Shown here piece after piece: positions 15,601 through 20,945 of a DNA stretch of 20,945 nt. Source of the DNA: a virus; the IMG/VR virus record IMGVR_UViG_3300048550_000446, positions 1 through 20,945 of that record; one strand, 5' to 3'. The number at the start of each line of letters is the position of its first letter. Positions within the stretch are counted from its first letter, which is position 1. The translations under genes were made by a program, and so were the position numbers. The notes below the pieces were generated by a model, which worked only from the letters and a program-made list of their open reading frames with translations, had not been told where the DNA came from and did not search any database.

Positions 15601-18600
15601 CTGGTCAATGAACCCGAAGGAAACGCCGATGTAATTAACGCATCTTATTCTACTGCTTCTGAAGCTGCAGTTGGTTCTATTCATGAAGTTCGTATTGTCA
15701 ATAAAGGCGGTTTCTATACTAAACTTCCAATCGTTACTGGTATTCAGTCCAACAGAAAAATTGAAAGAATTCAAATTAATGAGCCAGGCACCGAATATGC
15801 ACCAGGACAATACAACAATGTTCCTATTCAAGGTGATGGTGAGGGTGGTCTTGTTAATATCACTGTTGAAGATACTACTGATGATGAGGGTAACACTGTT
15901 CCTGGACAAATTACTTCTGCTATCATAAATTCGTCTGGTAAGGGATATACCACCGCATTTATTGATGTTCAGTCTATTAATGGGATTCTTGGGTCTAGTC
16001 TTGCTGGATCCGGTGCTGAGTTGGTAGTTGTTATCCCACCCTTTGGTACTGGAGCTTCTATCTTCACTAAAGGTCAAGAAGTTGGTAAAATTAAGAAACT
16101 TAAAAATAATAACTTTGGTTATGATTATCCTCACGATTATACCCTTAGACCCGAAATCACTTTCCCACTGAACTGTCAATTAACTTCTACGAGTATTTTG
16201 GACAGTATTACAGTAACCGATCCGGGTTCTGGATATTCTCAAGCACCCGCAGTTATTATTACGGGTGGTGGCGGATCTGGTGCTACAGCAGAGGCAACTA
16301 TTGCTAATGGTAGACTCGATCAAATTGCAGTTAAAGATCCTGGTGCTGGTTATTCTTCTACTCCAACCGTCGCTCTTAGATCTTCATTTAACTATGTTGT
16401 TAACCTTGATCTTGGATTATTACAATTTGCATTCCCTCACGGTATCATTAATGGTTCTGAAGTTACTCTGAATGTTGTAGATACTGGTGAGGGAGCAGAA
16501 TTCCCACTGTCTGCAGGTGCTTTAGGTAGGTTAAATGGTAATACCACTTATTATGCAATTGCTGGATCTGCACAATCCCTTGATGATGATCAATTAAAAT
16601 TAGCAATCACAGCAACAAACGCCGAACTTGGTGATGCAATTAGTTTCGTTAATGGTGGCATTGGTCGTAATCAAGTATTGACCGAATCATTTGGTGGTAC
16701 TGCAACAGCAAACGTAATTACATCTACTTTCCTTGAAGGTGAACTTGTATATCAAGGTTCGAGTATCGAAACTGCAACCGCGACTGGATATGTTTCCACT
16801 AACAGCGGTTGGCAAGTTGGTCCCAGAATCCTTAAGGTCGTTGATTATGAAGGGGAGTTTGTTTCTGGACAAAGTATTACTGGTATTATTTCCAAGTCTT
16901 CTGGTATCATTAGTGACTTGAAAGTTGCTAAAGGTGTTCTTGAAATTGGTTCTATTACCAAAACTACTGGTCAATTTATTGATGATGTTGGTAAACCTTC
17001 TGAAATTATTCAGAAAGTACAGGATTCCTATTTCTATCAAGACTTCTCTTATGCTGTTAAGTCTTCTGTATCCGTAAGTGAATGGAAAGATGTTCTTATC
17101 AAGAACGTTCATCCCGCAGGATTCAAGGTGTTTGGTGAATTGAATATCAATGATTATGGTTATATCCCCAATAAAGAAACATCCTTTGAGTTAACAAAGT
17201 CTGTACAGTTAGCACAAGAATCAGTTGTTCCTAATATTCAGAGTTTTGCTCTTGTTGAACCGATTTATCAAGAGTTTAATAATACAGAAGTTCTGTTCCG
17301 TCAGAAGAGATTAACATCTTCAGAGAACATTTTAACCTCTGTTGTTCAGAGATTGGACGATATTTCTGGATTGTTTGATGGAGAAAGAATCTCTTTCCCC
17401 TTACAAGTCAATGGTGAGAACATTATTGCTGCATCAAATCAGTTAATGATCGTTCTTAATGGTGTTGTTCAGACTCCAGAAACTGCGTTTAAGGTGGAGA
17501 ATGATTCCATTGTATTCTCAGAACCTCCCAAACCCCCTGCTAGTGTTAAGTATGCTGAGATTACTATCTCACAACTTCCACAATCAATCTTTAACTTTAC
17601 TGATATTAGCGGCATTTTCCCGAATATTGGAGATACTATACAAGGTATTGTAAGTTCGGCTAAAGCAACAATAACTAAAGTTGAAGGTAGCAATCTTCAA
17701 GGTTTTATGACCGAAGGGACATTCCAGGTTGGAGAGTTGATTACTGGTAATGCTACTGGATTTAATGGTGATTTTGCTACTATCACCCCTGTAACCAATA
17801 ATGGTTTATTTGCTTTCAATGAAACCATTTCCAATTTGGATGGTGATACTGCAAAGGTTGAGGAAATTAATCTTGAAGGTGGTCAGCAAGAACCTTTGGG
17901 TACTTTAAGATATGGCATCGGTACTTCCACAACATCATTTGAAGTTCTGACTTCTGATGCTTCTCAGTTTGCTGTTAGTGATAACATTCAGATTGCGTCT
18001 GAAATTATGACCATTAGTGCAGTTACTGCTGGCAGTGAATCTGGAATTATTAATCTTCAGGTAAGTAGAGCACAACTTGGAACTGCCGCTGTTTCCCACT
18101 TACAGGCTGCTCCTTTATATGGTACTGATATTGAGATTGGTAATAATCTGATTCTTAGTAAAACCGCTGGAACATATCAATCTACACCAGGATTGTTTGA
18201 TATTGCATTAAATGACATTATTATTGGTGCTAAATCTGGAGTTGTTGCTACGGTTACTGCTACAAGTCCTTATCAAGATCCAGCAACTCAACAGTTTATT
18301 AGTCAGGTTAATATTTCACCTGGAGCAAGTTTCTCCGGTCTTCTGTTCAACAGAATTACTAGTATTAACTATCAAAACGTTGTTCTTGATGATATTTCTG
18401 CATCTCAAATTAGTATTGTTGATTTTGATGATAATACGACTCCGTTTGATTCCAACTTCCCAGCAAATGAAATTATCAACAATATTGTAATTGATGTTGT
18501 TAATGTTAATGGAACTTTCCAAGAAGGTGAAAAAATTAGAAATAAGAGAGTCGAACTTTCAAATACTGTTGGTGATTTTATTACCGATGAAAATACTTCC

Positions 18601-20945
18601 GTTAGAAAACTTACTCACGAGAAAAATACTCTTGGATCTGGATTCTTCACTGCCGGTCAGGTTATTAGAAATACTACATCTAAGGCAGAAGTTATTGGTT
18701 ATAATCAAGCAAGAAAAACTGTTTACTTGGGTAAAGTAGCAAGATCTCAATATACTGGAGAGGATTATCATGTTTCTACTTTTAATGAAGAAGCACAACT
18801 TGATACGTCCACAAAGAGATATGGTCTATCTTCACTACTCTTAGCGCGTGCATATCATCAACATACTTTCGTTAGTGGTGTTGCAGATGCTATTACCTCT
18901 AATACTAATGTCACATATACTGCAGCAACTGGAACAACATATGATCCAGTAACTGGTGTATTGGTTCTTGAGATTGGTGCTCATGGTCTTTCGACCTCAG
19001 AAACAATTACAATTGCTGATAATGGATTAGTATTTACATGTGGCGCTGATGCTCACGGATCAAATCACCCATATCCCCGTTCCACAGATCCTGCTTCTGG
19101 TTCAACTATTGCAATTTCTGCTACTAGTGCTACTACTATTACAGTCAATGTAGGTGCCGCTAATGGCACTTCCGACTTCTTAAGTATTCCAACCTCTACT
19201 GAGTTTGGATTCGGCACTGGAAACTTCACTATTGAATTCTGGATGCGTGCTGGTAATATCTCTGGTACTAAAGCATTGGTTGATTTTAGATCTACTGCTA
19301 CAGAACTTGCTCCTTATTTGTATCTTGATGGTATGAATTTGAAGTATTACAATAATGGTAGTGTTGTTATCACTGGCGCTACAAATCTTGGACACTCCAC
19401 TTGGTATCATGTTGCTCTTTCTAGAAGTGGGAACAGCACTAAGTTATTCTTAAACGGTGTTCAAGAGGGTAGCACATATTCTGATGGTAGTGATTTTGGA
19501 ACTACCAAACCAATTAAATTTGCTGGTGATTATGCAGGTGCTAACACGTTCTCTGGTCATTTGGATGAATTGAGAGTATCTTCGGTTGCTCGTTATACTG
19601 CCGATTTCACTGCTCCTACTGGATTATTCCAAGGCGATGCTGATACTAAACTTCTTTTACACTTTGATGGTGTTGATGGACAGGTTCACACTGATGATTG
19701 GTCTGGTACAGCATCTTGGACTGAAGGTGATGATTTCTGTAATGATGCTCTGAGAGAAACTCAAAGAAACACAGGTGGTAAGCACATCTTTGTTGAATCT
19801 TCTGCGGATGCTATTGCTGTAAATGGTACTAACGAACAAGTTACCGCAGCAACTTATAACCAAGTGACGGGTGATCTTGTTCTGACTATTGGTTCTCATA
19901 GTTATACAACTTCAAATACAGTTGTCATTGCAGCAAATGCTCTTACATTTACTTGCTCTAAAGATAATCATGCAACCAATCACACATATCCTAGATTAAC
20001 CGATCCCGCATATGGTTCTACTCTTACTATTTCTGCGGTTACAGGCACTACACTTACAGTTAATGTTGGTGTTCCTACATCCGGATTTGTTGGGAAGACA
20101 CACAGATATATTGATGCTTCCAGATTAATCTCCGAAAACAGATCGCTTATTGCTAAAGAATCCGTTTATCTGATGAGACAGAGATATCCAAATCTTGTCA
20201 TTCCTGGCGATAGATTCACACCAACAGATGCAACGTATGATGCAACTACTGGATTGTTAACAATGGCAGTTAGTGCAAATACACTGACTAACGGTGGTAA
20301 GATTACACCTAGAAATGCAACATATGATGCTGCAACTGGTGATATGACTATTGCAGTAACTAATCATGGATTGAGTGTTGGTCAAAGAGTTAATATTAAA
20401 GTCAACTCTATAACATTTACTTGTGATCAAGATAGCAATGGATCAGAACATGAATATCCTCGTCCTACAGATCCTGCTGCTGGAGATTGGATTACTATTA
20501 CTAGTGTGCCAAATGACCATGAATTTGTAATTAATGTTAGTGCATCTCCTTCAGGTCAGCAATACACTCACAATTTTGTTTCCGCTGAAACTGGTGCTAT
20601 TACAGTAGAAAGAGATCGCATTAAGATCAATCCTAATGCATTGACATTTACATGTTCTAGTGATAATAATCAGACTGAGGTAACATATCCCCGTCCAAGA
20701 GATCCTGCTACTAAGTTTAATGCACTGCCTGTTGTTGATGCATCTTCTACGTCAATTACAGTTAATGTAGGTACATCTCCGTTTGTTTACTGGACACCTA
20801 CTGGTGCAACGTATGATGCTGCAACTGGTGATTTTGTAATGACCATTCCAAATCATACAATTAATGCTGGAACTAAATTAAGACTTGCTAATCTTGGATT
20901 TACATTCACTTGCAGTCAAGACGCTAATGGTTCTCAGCATCAGTA
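6643..20945 (+). CDS. Giant modular virion protein, baseplate/fibre-like (3' end beyond the window)
   Basis: The frame opens at ATG 6643 (first in-frame start after the gp6 stop) and has no stop through 4767 codons to the window edge, about 0.5 MDa so far. The order seen: helical N-terminus (residues 1-60, QSPEFVQSEYPLFNKFLEYY); beta modules ending in a hairpin domain (223-289); eight GxGY repeats (307-616); second helical block (651-732); HGL module (about 947-1006); GxGY repeats (1127-1346); YHYH domain (1420-1545); EF-hand loop (1604-1615); two GxGY repeats (about 1750-1816); seven-unit propeller-like region (1836-2210); LamG-like domain (2241-2424); beta-rich linkers with further GxGY repeats (to about 3246); LamG-like domain (4176-4326) inside Cys-containing tail repeats. 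It lacks polymerase, protease or nuclease motifs. Its place after gp6 is that of T4 gp7, so a wedge-attached start extended into a host-contact fibre is my inference. Giant structural genes are known in cyanomyoviruses. Codon use resembles gp6, so it is not a foreign insert. Confidence 0.9.
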   Translation, partial: MNINKVSQSLLSQSPEFVQSEYPLFNKFLEYYYKSQEKTGLGQNILNNFLSYLDIDHLDVKILDGKTTLAQDITDISNQIVVESVDEFLDQNGSILIGDEVIYYESTTSSPNIALSPGISYSQVKLKWTNLATIVDQFDGTRRDFQLISQDNPITAPSPQHLIVSNYNEVLIPVVDYVIQGDRIVFTEAPRAKVASDDTTTTFITYFIGFTENPIVPIDNLAPSFGDGKTIFSLTRGGVSYEPIIDEYVVAVYDGRHLTPKVDYFLDADKIIFNFVPIVGRSISLYVIEAPIPSFGGGAKGYARIDDNGQLTKIATSDLGTGYRFEYPPKISINSENGFGAATASLVDGIKNILLLDGGTGYSDTNPPIVEVQAPNKEGSEVSKIKATVTNGSVTALEMLSSGSGYTFTPRITFKQPGGAIIASPTMANGSVVGSPVVTHQGEGYATRPTIYVDEPTGANAIKASFQAILSEDGRLTGLTVLNPGQGYEVPPRIAVVDPVGAQVLQTFVDGNGRVTDIELLDGGSGYEEVPSVYVVDPRSDDPGQGATASASIFNGRITDINVTNFGSGYSADFPPTIVIQSPPSARASAEVGLNEVTGFKVFKTGSGYSKAAFNGCARGVSAITDYDQVGNASFSNYTSSSAATEGTQVKCLDSLFVKRVLDKYTEQYLPDVPELDYKKIDVRTAIRTIKDFYSSKGTEFSIAYLFKLLYGENVTISYPKDQIIKPSAATWSIDTILRATLVSGDPVNIKDALLTQESDIADSNVRSASALVENYISIKTSEVDIYELILSEETISGKFTVPYKTRLAEPLNETDSIITVDSTIGWPERNGEFLIGGTELVRYKEKSLNQFIECTRSVNDVSSVWDSATEISSNFTVYLNKDTAEEVVMNIVGIVDAQQTVLTDTGSYYLPGDKLSVSKLGGTTTIPQLTTWLYNVKKLVTVESITFGGVNDQSATVTCSSPHGLLVGDQVTVYGANPILYNGSFFVTSRDSQTVFQYQLPQPAAVVPQGNILISVDLNKGKSITQAIQNAIGPYTTNIQNTFFNDNYVYVASTGIPNYEIGPFVGSALLPGNQRKLNRFELNPTTISTKTSVVPGPIGTWINGVSVWSYKSELSKTFGAVTNINILNSGNNYDAASPPVLAVSGGFGAGAEASVVVDGSLFEVEVTNGGSGYTSSPLVSIVGGGGAGAAATAIITKGSVSRILINQGGSGYTSQPLITIVGGGGTGAAATASVRGPIKSVNIDAGGASYTEKPSVVLSSGQGAVAQAIVNNGRIISIAIISAGSGYTTAPEIGIQGEGFGAIARATIDTDGENAGRVTGVEIINKGIGYIQGTTNITLTSVGSDATFDADVFQWNYNLQETTEFDSAKGAIFTGFNIQYGGEYAHLSNPQRLRYILGDSLYQDTVTNQIKEQDAQLEHSPIIGWAFDGNPIYGPYAYSDPTDQSSEIQRMGSSYSLKPELVYNDITNPYPVRTAGPLLNDEPAGKFVEDYEYVFGSGDLDQYNGRFCKTPEYPSGRYCYFITIDASESGNPVFPYILGPQYNSVVDIWNLNDDAVQQNIPTGVVRYRDPYENVDIDIERIPNASTNSITTESGELLLFEPEDENRDGVISQDEIDDPEGILEESPLQLFDYFPKVKFDSKVDIEVETITKFEDASVTGFTIENAGENYQVNDRLLFDNTDTDGTGVSARISKIKGETISSYNYETIEGVNYGILKTSTPHNIKVADQVYVDYTPLMDNTNKEFIVRQYKGIEEIVVTQSGSGYNTDIPPTIVIDGDGVDGRVEAVVDAVGAIKTFNILNSGSGYTQNPRVILSHPQVFKKADYYTTLVENYNWVKVVDILVNDQKESYVCGSTYDSANNNVAFLAKLSATGVKEWEKMLETTIPASGTFTEFQRIIKDGSDIYVAGINKPNATVLDSYNPDIIVAKYAEATNGLSATLTWQKGYAGISGSTRSDNISAFKQLNENRFVLGGFTNTNSGAPWDAFLAIIDTAGFFVAKRKLASDNQSEKITDIAIHEGNIYFTMETSSSQSSNDVNVSFGKAIPATASISIDWIREVQNTTYSFLNSSLCVDEFGEFYVPCTLRLKSDDTTRDSVWVGKFDSAGTSIWNKQYQVGSQIELVDRCSVDIFGDLTIAYTKVNTSDTKRTINSLKIKYDGTMLKNTENVFNAVTQNATSTCIEGITVHALTTDSSGDVYTFGQTQWNRNEAVIPFTTDASDITSHHTPTAVSASGGHTIADGMLKIYGHASGNNATWDNSYLKIPASSVANKLNGDWTLQFFIYKDSTKSQTLSQNVQTLIGIGGAQDATGGLWLGYDTGNTGKLQMVISNSTTALNVAGSGLSSALTSMYADNTWQVISLTKQGTLFKAWVNGIEVLTGNVTNTDFSNKDIYIGNQVGWGATATDFASTYQGQFYVDHLFFKNRYIAPSVPSDITVLPTTGAFAENFDWVDDAWFTTNLNRYDYIDYVGYGLKTDKNSDAVNVGAIGSQANTKLDITRNVITSITGVDLTLSNAGYALGGEGFQSLDFNDANSNLSQDTESLEITQDIWGSRTATVPSPGSQKVKATAVVKDRYFFKVCNTIKIDNVQRLTINQPFDFTIGSKLTLTNGSTFINSGYIIDTDTTSNRYVYVAVNNNEWTNDLDTGHLATERFDEQDTYGIRGPVPNDVNVISKYTFSQVVNTTPGTFDIALSSYDAPPIVGGTNNLHEYSYFRPYNDEDYSVRIDEISGSSPYIVGSVVSLSDATVTYNASYNTINIQGLTGVAKITLITNLNKILQVDAVSNSDLVYVITDTSHYLSDGEVIYVDGNPSEEVGNPAVVYDEYDGAFPVHNVISVKEFTYKLDNIAVSSPATNASTVGIYVKSPTLKMYYGHQYIFDLSHSSLVGGNLSFSKDSLNKLEYSFNSIERIGTPGVTGGGQPNPSVKLKVDRDIVTNISYYFDPSRTGSDSPVIEGSYLDVVGSPYEGSFTVTSTSGATITRGADIMRFPLVNEPEGNADVINASYSTASEAAVGSIHEVRIVNKGGFYTKLPIVTGIQSNRKIERIQINEPGTEYAPGQYNNVPIQGDGEGGLVNITVEDTTDDEGNTVPGQITSAIINSSGKGYTTAFIDVQSINGILGSSLAGSGAELVVVIPPFGTGASIFTKGQEVGKIKKLKNNNFGYDYPHDYTLRPEITFPLNCQLTSTSILDSITVTDPGSGYSQAPAVIITGGGGSGATAEATIANGRLDQIAVKDPGAGYSSTPTVALRSSFNYVVNLDLGLLQFAFPHGIINGSEVTLNVVDTGEGAEFPLSAGALGRLNGNTTYYAIAGSAQSLDDDQLKLAITATNAELGDAISFVNGGIGRNQVLTESFGGTATANVITSTFLEGELVYQGSSIETATATGYVSTNSGWQVGPRILKVVDYEGEFVSGQSITGIISKSSGIISDLKVAKGVLEIGSITKTTGQFIDDVGKPSEIIQKVQDSYFYQDFSYAVKSSVSVSEWKDVLIKNVHPAGFKVFGELNINDYGYIPNKETSFELTKSVQLAQESVVPNIQSFALVEPIYQEFNNTEVLFRQKRLTSSENILTSVVQRLDDISGLFDGERISFPLQVNGENIIAASNQLMIVLNGVVQTPETAFKVENDSIVFSEPPKPPASVKYAEITISQLPQSIFNFTDISGIFPNIGDTIQGIVSSAKATITKVEGSNLQGFMTEGTFQVGELITGNATGFNGDFATITPVTNNGLFAFNETISNLDGDTAKVEEINLEGGQQEPLGTLRYGIGTSTTSFEVLTSDASQFAVSDNIQIASEIMTISAVTAGSESGIINLQVSRAQLGTAAVSHLQAAPLYGTDIEIGNNLILSKTAGTYQSTPGLFDIALNDIIIGAKSGVVATVTATSPYQDPATQQFISQVNISPGASFSGLLFNRITSINYQNVVLDDISASQISIVDFDDNTTPFDSNFPANEIINNIVIDVVNVNGTFQEGEKIRNKRVELSNTVGDFITDENTSVRKLTHEKNTLGSGFFTAGQVIRNTTSKAEVIGYNQARKTVYLGKVARSQYTGEDYHVSTFNEEAQLDTSTKRYGLSSLLLARAYHQHTFVSGVADAITSNTNVTYTAATGTTYDPVTGVLVLEIGAHGLSTSETITIADNGLVFTCGADAHGSNHPYPRSTDPASGSTIAISATSATTITVNVGAANGTSDFLSIPTSTEFGFGTGNFTIEFWMRAGNISGTKALVDFRSTATELAPYLYLDGMNLKYYNNGSVVITGATNLGHSTWYHVALSRSGNSTKLFLNGVQEGSTYSDGSDFGTTKPIKFAGDYAGANTFSGHLDELRVSSVARYTADFTAPTGLFQGDADTKLLLHFDGVDGQVHTDDWSGTASWTEGDDFCNDALRETQRNTGGKHIFVESSADAIAVNGTNEQVTAATYNQVTGDLVLTIGSHSYTTSNTVVIAANALTFTCSKDNHATNHTYPRLTDPAYGSTLTISAVTGTTLTVNVGVPTSGFVGKTHRYIDASRLISENRSLIAKESVYLMRQRYPNLVIPGDRFTPTDATYDATTGLLTMAVSANTLTNGGKITPRNATYDAATGDMTIAVTNHGLSVGQRVNIKVNSITFTCDQDSNGSEHEYPRPTDPAAGDWITITSVPNDHEFVINVSASPSGQQYTHNFVSAETGAITVERDRIKINPNALTFTCSSDNNQTEVTYPRPRDPATKFNALPVVDASSTSITVNVGTSPFVYWTPTGATYDAATGDFVMTIPNHTINAGTKLRLANLGFTFTCSQDANGSQHQ
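7561..8490 (+). repeat. GxGY solenoid-like repeats, cluster 1 (eight units)
   Basis: Residues 307-616 of the giant protein. Eight copies of a G-x-G-Y turn (LGTGYRF, GGTGYSD, GSGYTFTPRI, GEGYATRPTI, GQGYEVPPRI, GSGYEEVPSV, GSGYSADFPP, GSGYSK), mostly followed by a Pro-containing strand and then a G-rich turn. The Tyr codons are at 7609, 7726, 7858, 7975, 8104, 8221, 8350 and 8467, so spacing alternates 39, 44, 39, 43, 39, 43, 39 residues. The pattern fits a beta-solenoid or beta-prism whose true unit is a pair of about 82 residues. The fold is inference. Confidence 0.8.
8593..8838 (+). other. Second helical block of the giant protein
   Basis: Residues 651-732: a run of amphipathic helices (LDSLFVKRVLDKYTEQYLPD, then DVRTAIRTIKDFYSSKGTEF, then SIAYLFKLLYGENVTISYPK), unlike the beta-rich surroundings. 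Together with the helical N-terminus, it looks like one conserved wedge-attachment region interrupted by the repeat array. I recall the RTIKDFYSSKGTE-type motif from other cyanophage structural proteins, which I cannot verify here. Confidence 0.6.
9481..9660 (+). other. HGL-type small beta module
   Basis: Residues about 947-1006 contain VTCSSPHGLLVGDQVTVYGA followed by NGSFFVTS and a final Phe-x-Tyr strand. The pattern S-P-H-G-L-x-x-G-D-x-V then N-G-x-F is a small beta module often repeated in phage and marine viral structural proteins. A relic with TPHNIKVADQVYVD lies near 11800. HGL also appears in the C-terminal repeats. Confidence 0.55.
10021..10680 (+). repeat. GxGY solenoid-like repeats, cluster 2 (six units)
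   Basis: Residues 1127-1346. Six units with turn Tyr codons at 10042, 10162, 10279, 10393, 10504 and 10633, spaced 40, 39, 38, 37 and 43 residues. The first full units are the most alike (GGSGYTSSPLVSIVGGGGAG and GGSGYTSQPLITIVGGGGTG), each followed by AAATA. They look like recent duplicates. Spacing here is nearly constant, unlike the alternating cluster 1. Confidence 0.8.
10900..11277 (+). other. YHYH domain in the giant protein
   Basis: Residues 1420-1545. The signature is IIGWAFDGNPIYGPYAYSD (from 10909), then a Tyr/Pro-rich core, KFVEDYEYVFGSGDLDQYNG (11101 on), TPEYPSGRYCYF, and a closing PVFPYILGPQY. This matches the YHYH domain, a family of unclear function found in secreted, often marine, proteins and in cyanophage structural proteins. 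Ligand binding outside the particle is an inference. Confidence 0.8.
11452..11487 (+). other. Canonical EF-hand calcium loop
   Basis: Residues 1604-1615 read DENRDGVISQDE, with D1, N3, D5, G6, I8 and E12 in the exact positions of an EF-hand/dockerin calcium loop. It is a single loop in a non-repeated linker after the YHYH domain. Calcium binding is inferred from the motif. Confidence 0.65.
11890..12090 (+). repeat. GxGY repeat pair, cluster 3
   Basis: Two units (GSGYNTDIPPTIVIDGDG, Tyr at 11935; NSGSGYTQNPRVILSH, Tyr at 12058), 41 residues apart, directly before the propeller-like region. Confidence 0.7.
12148..13270 (+). other. Seven-unit beta-propeller-like region
   Basis: Residues about 1836-2210. 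Seven successive units carry an aromatic-centred strand after a G/N/D turn (SYVCGS, IYVAGI, RFVLGG, IYFTME, FYVPC, LTIAYT, VYTFGQ). Most are followed by a strand naming a sample-like pattern (AFLAKLSATGVKEWEK; DAFLAIIDTAGFFVAK; VWVGKFDSAGTSIWNK). The central residues lie at about 12190, 12355, 12547, 12706, 12877, 13042 and 13231, spaced 53-64 residues. The xFLAKLxxxGxxxW form resembles SBBP-type propeller blades. Seven units fit a closed propeller. Confidence 0.65.
13363..13914 (+). other. LamG-like (concanavalin-type) domain 1
   Basis: Residues 2241-2424: DNSYLKIPASS, then DWTLQFFIYKDST, GLWLGYD, DNTWQVISLTKQGTLFKAWV (from 13696) with NGIEV, and QGQFYVDHLFFKNR. This order (F-strand, W-x-x-I/V-S-L-T-K, W-V-N-G, Y-x-D-x-L) is typical of LamG-like jelly rolls. 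It likely binds sugars or proteins at the cell surface (inference). Confidence 0.7.
15690..16380 (+). repeat. GxGY-type repeats, cluster 4
   Basis: A degraded set (GGFYTKLP, GTEYAPGQ, GKGYTTAF) is followed by two clear units (GSGYSQAPAVIITGGGGSGA, Tyr 16234; GAGYSSTPTVALR, Tyr 16351, 39 residues later). A YDYPHDYTLRPEI segment lies between them at about 16123. The clear units resemble cluster 2. Confidence 0.65.
18931..20945 (+). repeat. C-terminal FTC...YPR repeats (at least five)
   Basis: Units of about 75 residues share the pattern TYDxxTG, a strand with HGL or similar, FTC-x-x-D, H-x-YPR-x-x-DPA, then a Thr/Ser-rich end VNVG. They lie at 18931-19155 (75 residues), 19846-20070 (75), 20314-20541 (76), about 20566-20772 (divergent start), and 20803 to the window edge. 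A half unit (ATYDATTGLL...) lies at 20227-20313. The Cys codons are at 19039, 19954, 20422, 20653 and 20911. Copies 1 and 2 are separated by a LamG domain. Confidence 0.85.
19168..19620 (+). other. LamG-like (concanavalin-type) domain 2
   Basis: Residues 4176-4326: FGTGNFTIEFWMRAG, KALVDFRS, LKYYNNGSVV, STWYHVALSRSGNSTKLFLN (from 19399), GVQEGS, SGHLDELRVSSVARYTADF. This is a clear LamG/laminin-G-type jelly roll with the classic WYHVALSR and LDELRVS strands. It sits between two C-terminal repeats. Cell-surface glycan or protein binding is inferred from the fold. Confidence 0.85.

Noticed and set aside
15505-16179. Minus-strand frame of 224 residues
   Set aside because: Complement of the giant gene, with shadow composition (Asn, Ser, Arg, Ile); no domain or ribosome site.

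Overview
This AT-rich window reads like the late (structural) part of the genome of a T4-like myovirus, most probably a marine cyanophage of Synechococcus or Prochlorococcus. The firmest evidence is the adjacent pair of baseplate-wedge genes, gp25 (4199-4615) and gp6 (4615-6624), which overlap by one base. A very large structural gene follows in the same direction, and a string of tiny genes resembling conserved hypotheticals of cyanomyoviruses precedes them. Every gene I can support lies on the + strand. I see no tRNA, CRISPR array, insertion sequence or integrase. The cyanophage assignment is inference from gene content; the T4-like baseplate assignment is firm.

Layout: (1) 1-2299 holds a clipped gene end and eight small hypothetical genes of 54-107 codons. 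Nearly all start without a Shine-Dalgarno sequence, behind C/T-rich leaders that often contain CTAAAT or CTAATT. (2) 2296-2466 is a regulatory gap. It has a near-consensus sigma70-type promoter whose -35 box overlaps the preceding stop codon, a GC-rich hairpin straddling the predicted start site, a perfect TATAAT flanked by two ACAGTTAA repeats, and a second hairpin. (3) 2467-3998 holds six tightly packed genes, several with strong GGAGG-type ribosome sites. They include an AbrB/SpoVT-like 54-residue protein, a coiled-coil protein, a very basic 48-residue protein and a 217-residue conserved protein. (4) From 3995 there is a late-promoter-like TAAATA overlapping a stop codon, two mini-ORFs, then gp25, gp6 and the giant gene, coupled or closely spaced.

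The outstanding feature is the reading frame that opens at 6643 and is still open at the window edge (20945). I read it line by line and found no stop in 4767 codons, about 0.5 MDa of protein even without its C-terminus. It looks like a baseplate-associated protein built as a chain of modules. In order these are: a helical N-terminus; GxGY solenoid-like repeats with a strikingly alternating 39/43-44-residue spacing; a second helical block; an HGL module; more GxGY repeats; a YHYH domain; a canonical EF-hand loop; a seven-unit beta-propeller-like region; a LamG-like domain; long beta-rich linkers; a second LamG-like domain; and a tail of Cys/His-containing FTC...YPR repeats in which the second LamG domain is embedded.

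Working picture (inference): gp25 and gp6 form the inner baseplate wedge. The giant protein starts as a wedge-attached component, in the place where T4 carries gp7, and extends outward as a host-contact fibre decorated with carbohydrate- and ligand-binding folds. The small upstream genes are of unknown function.
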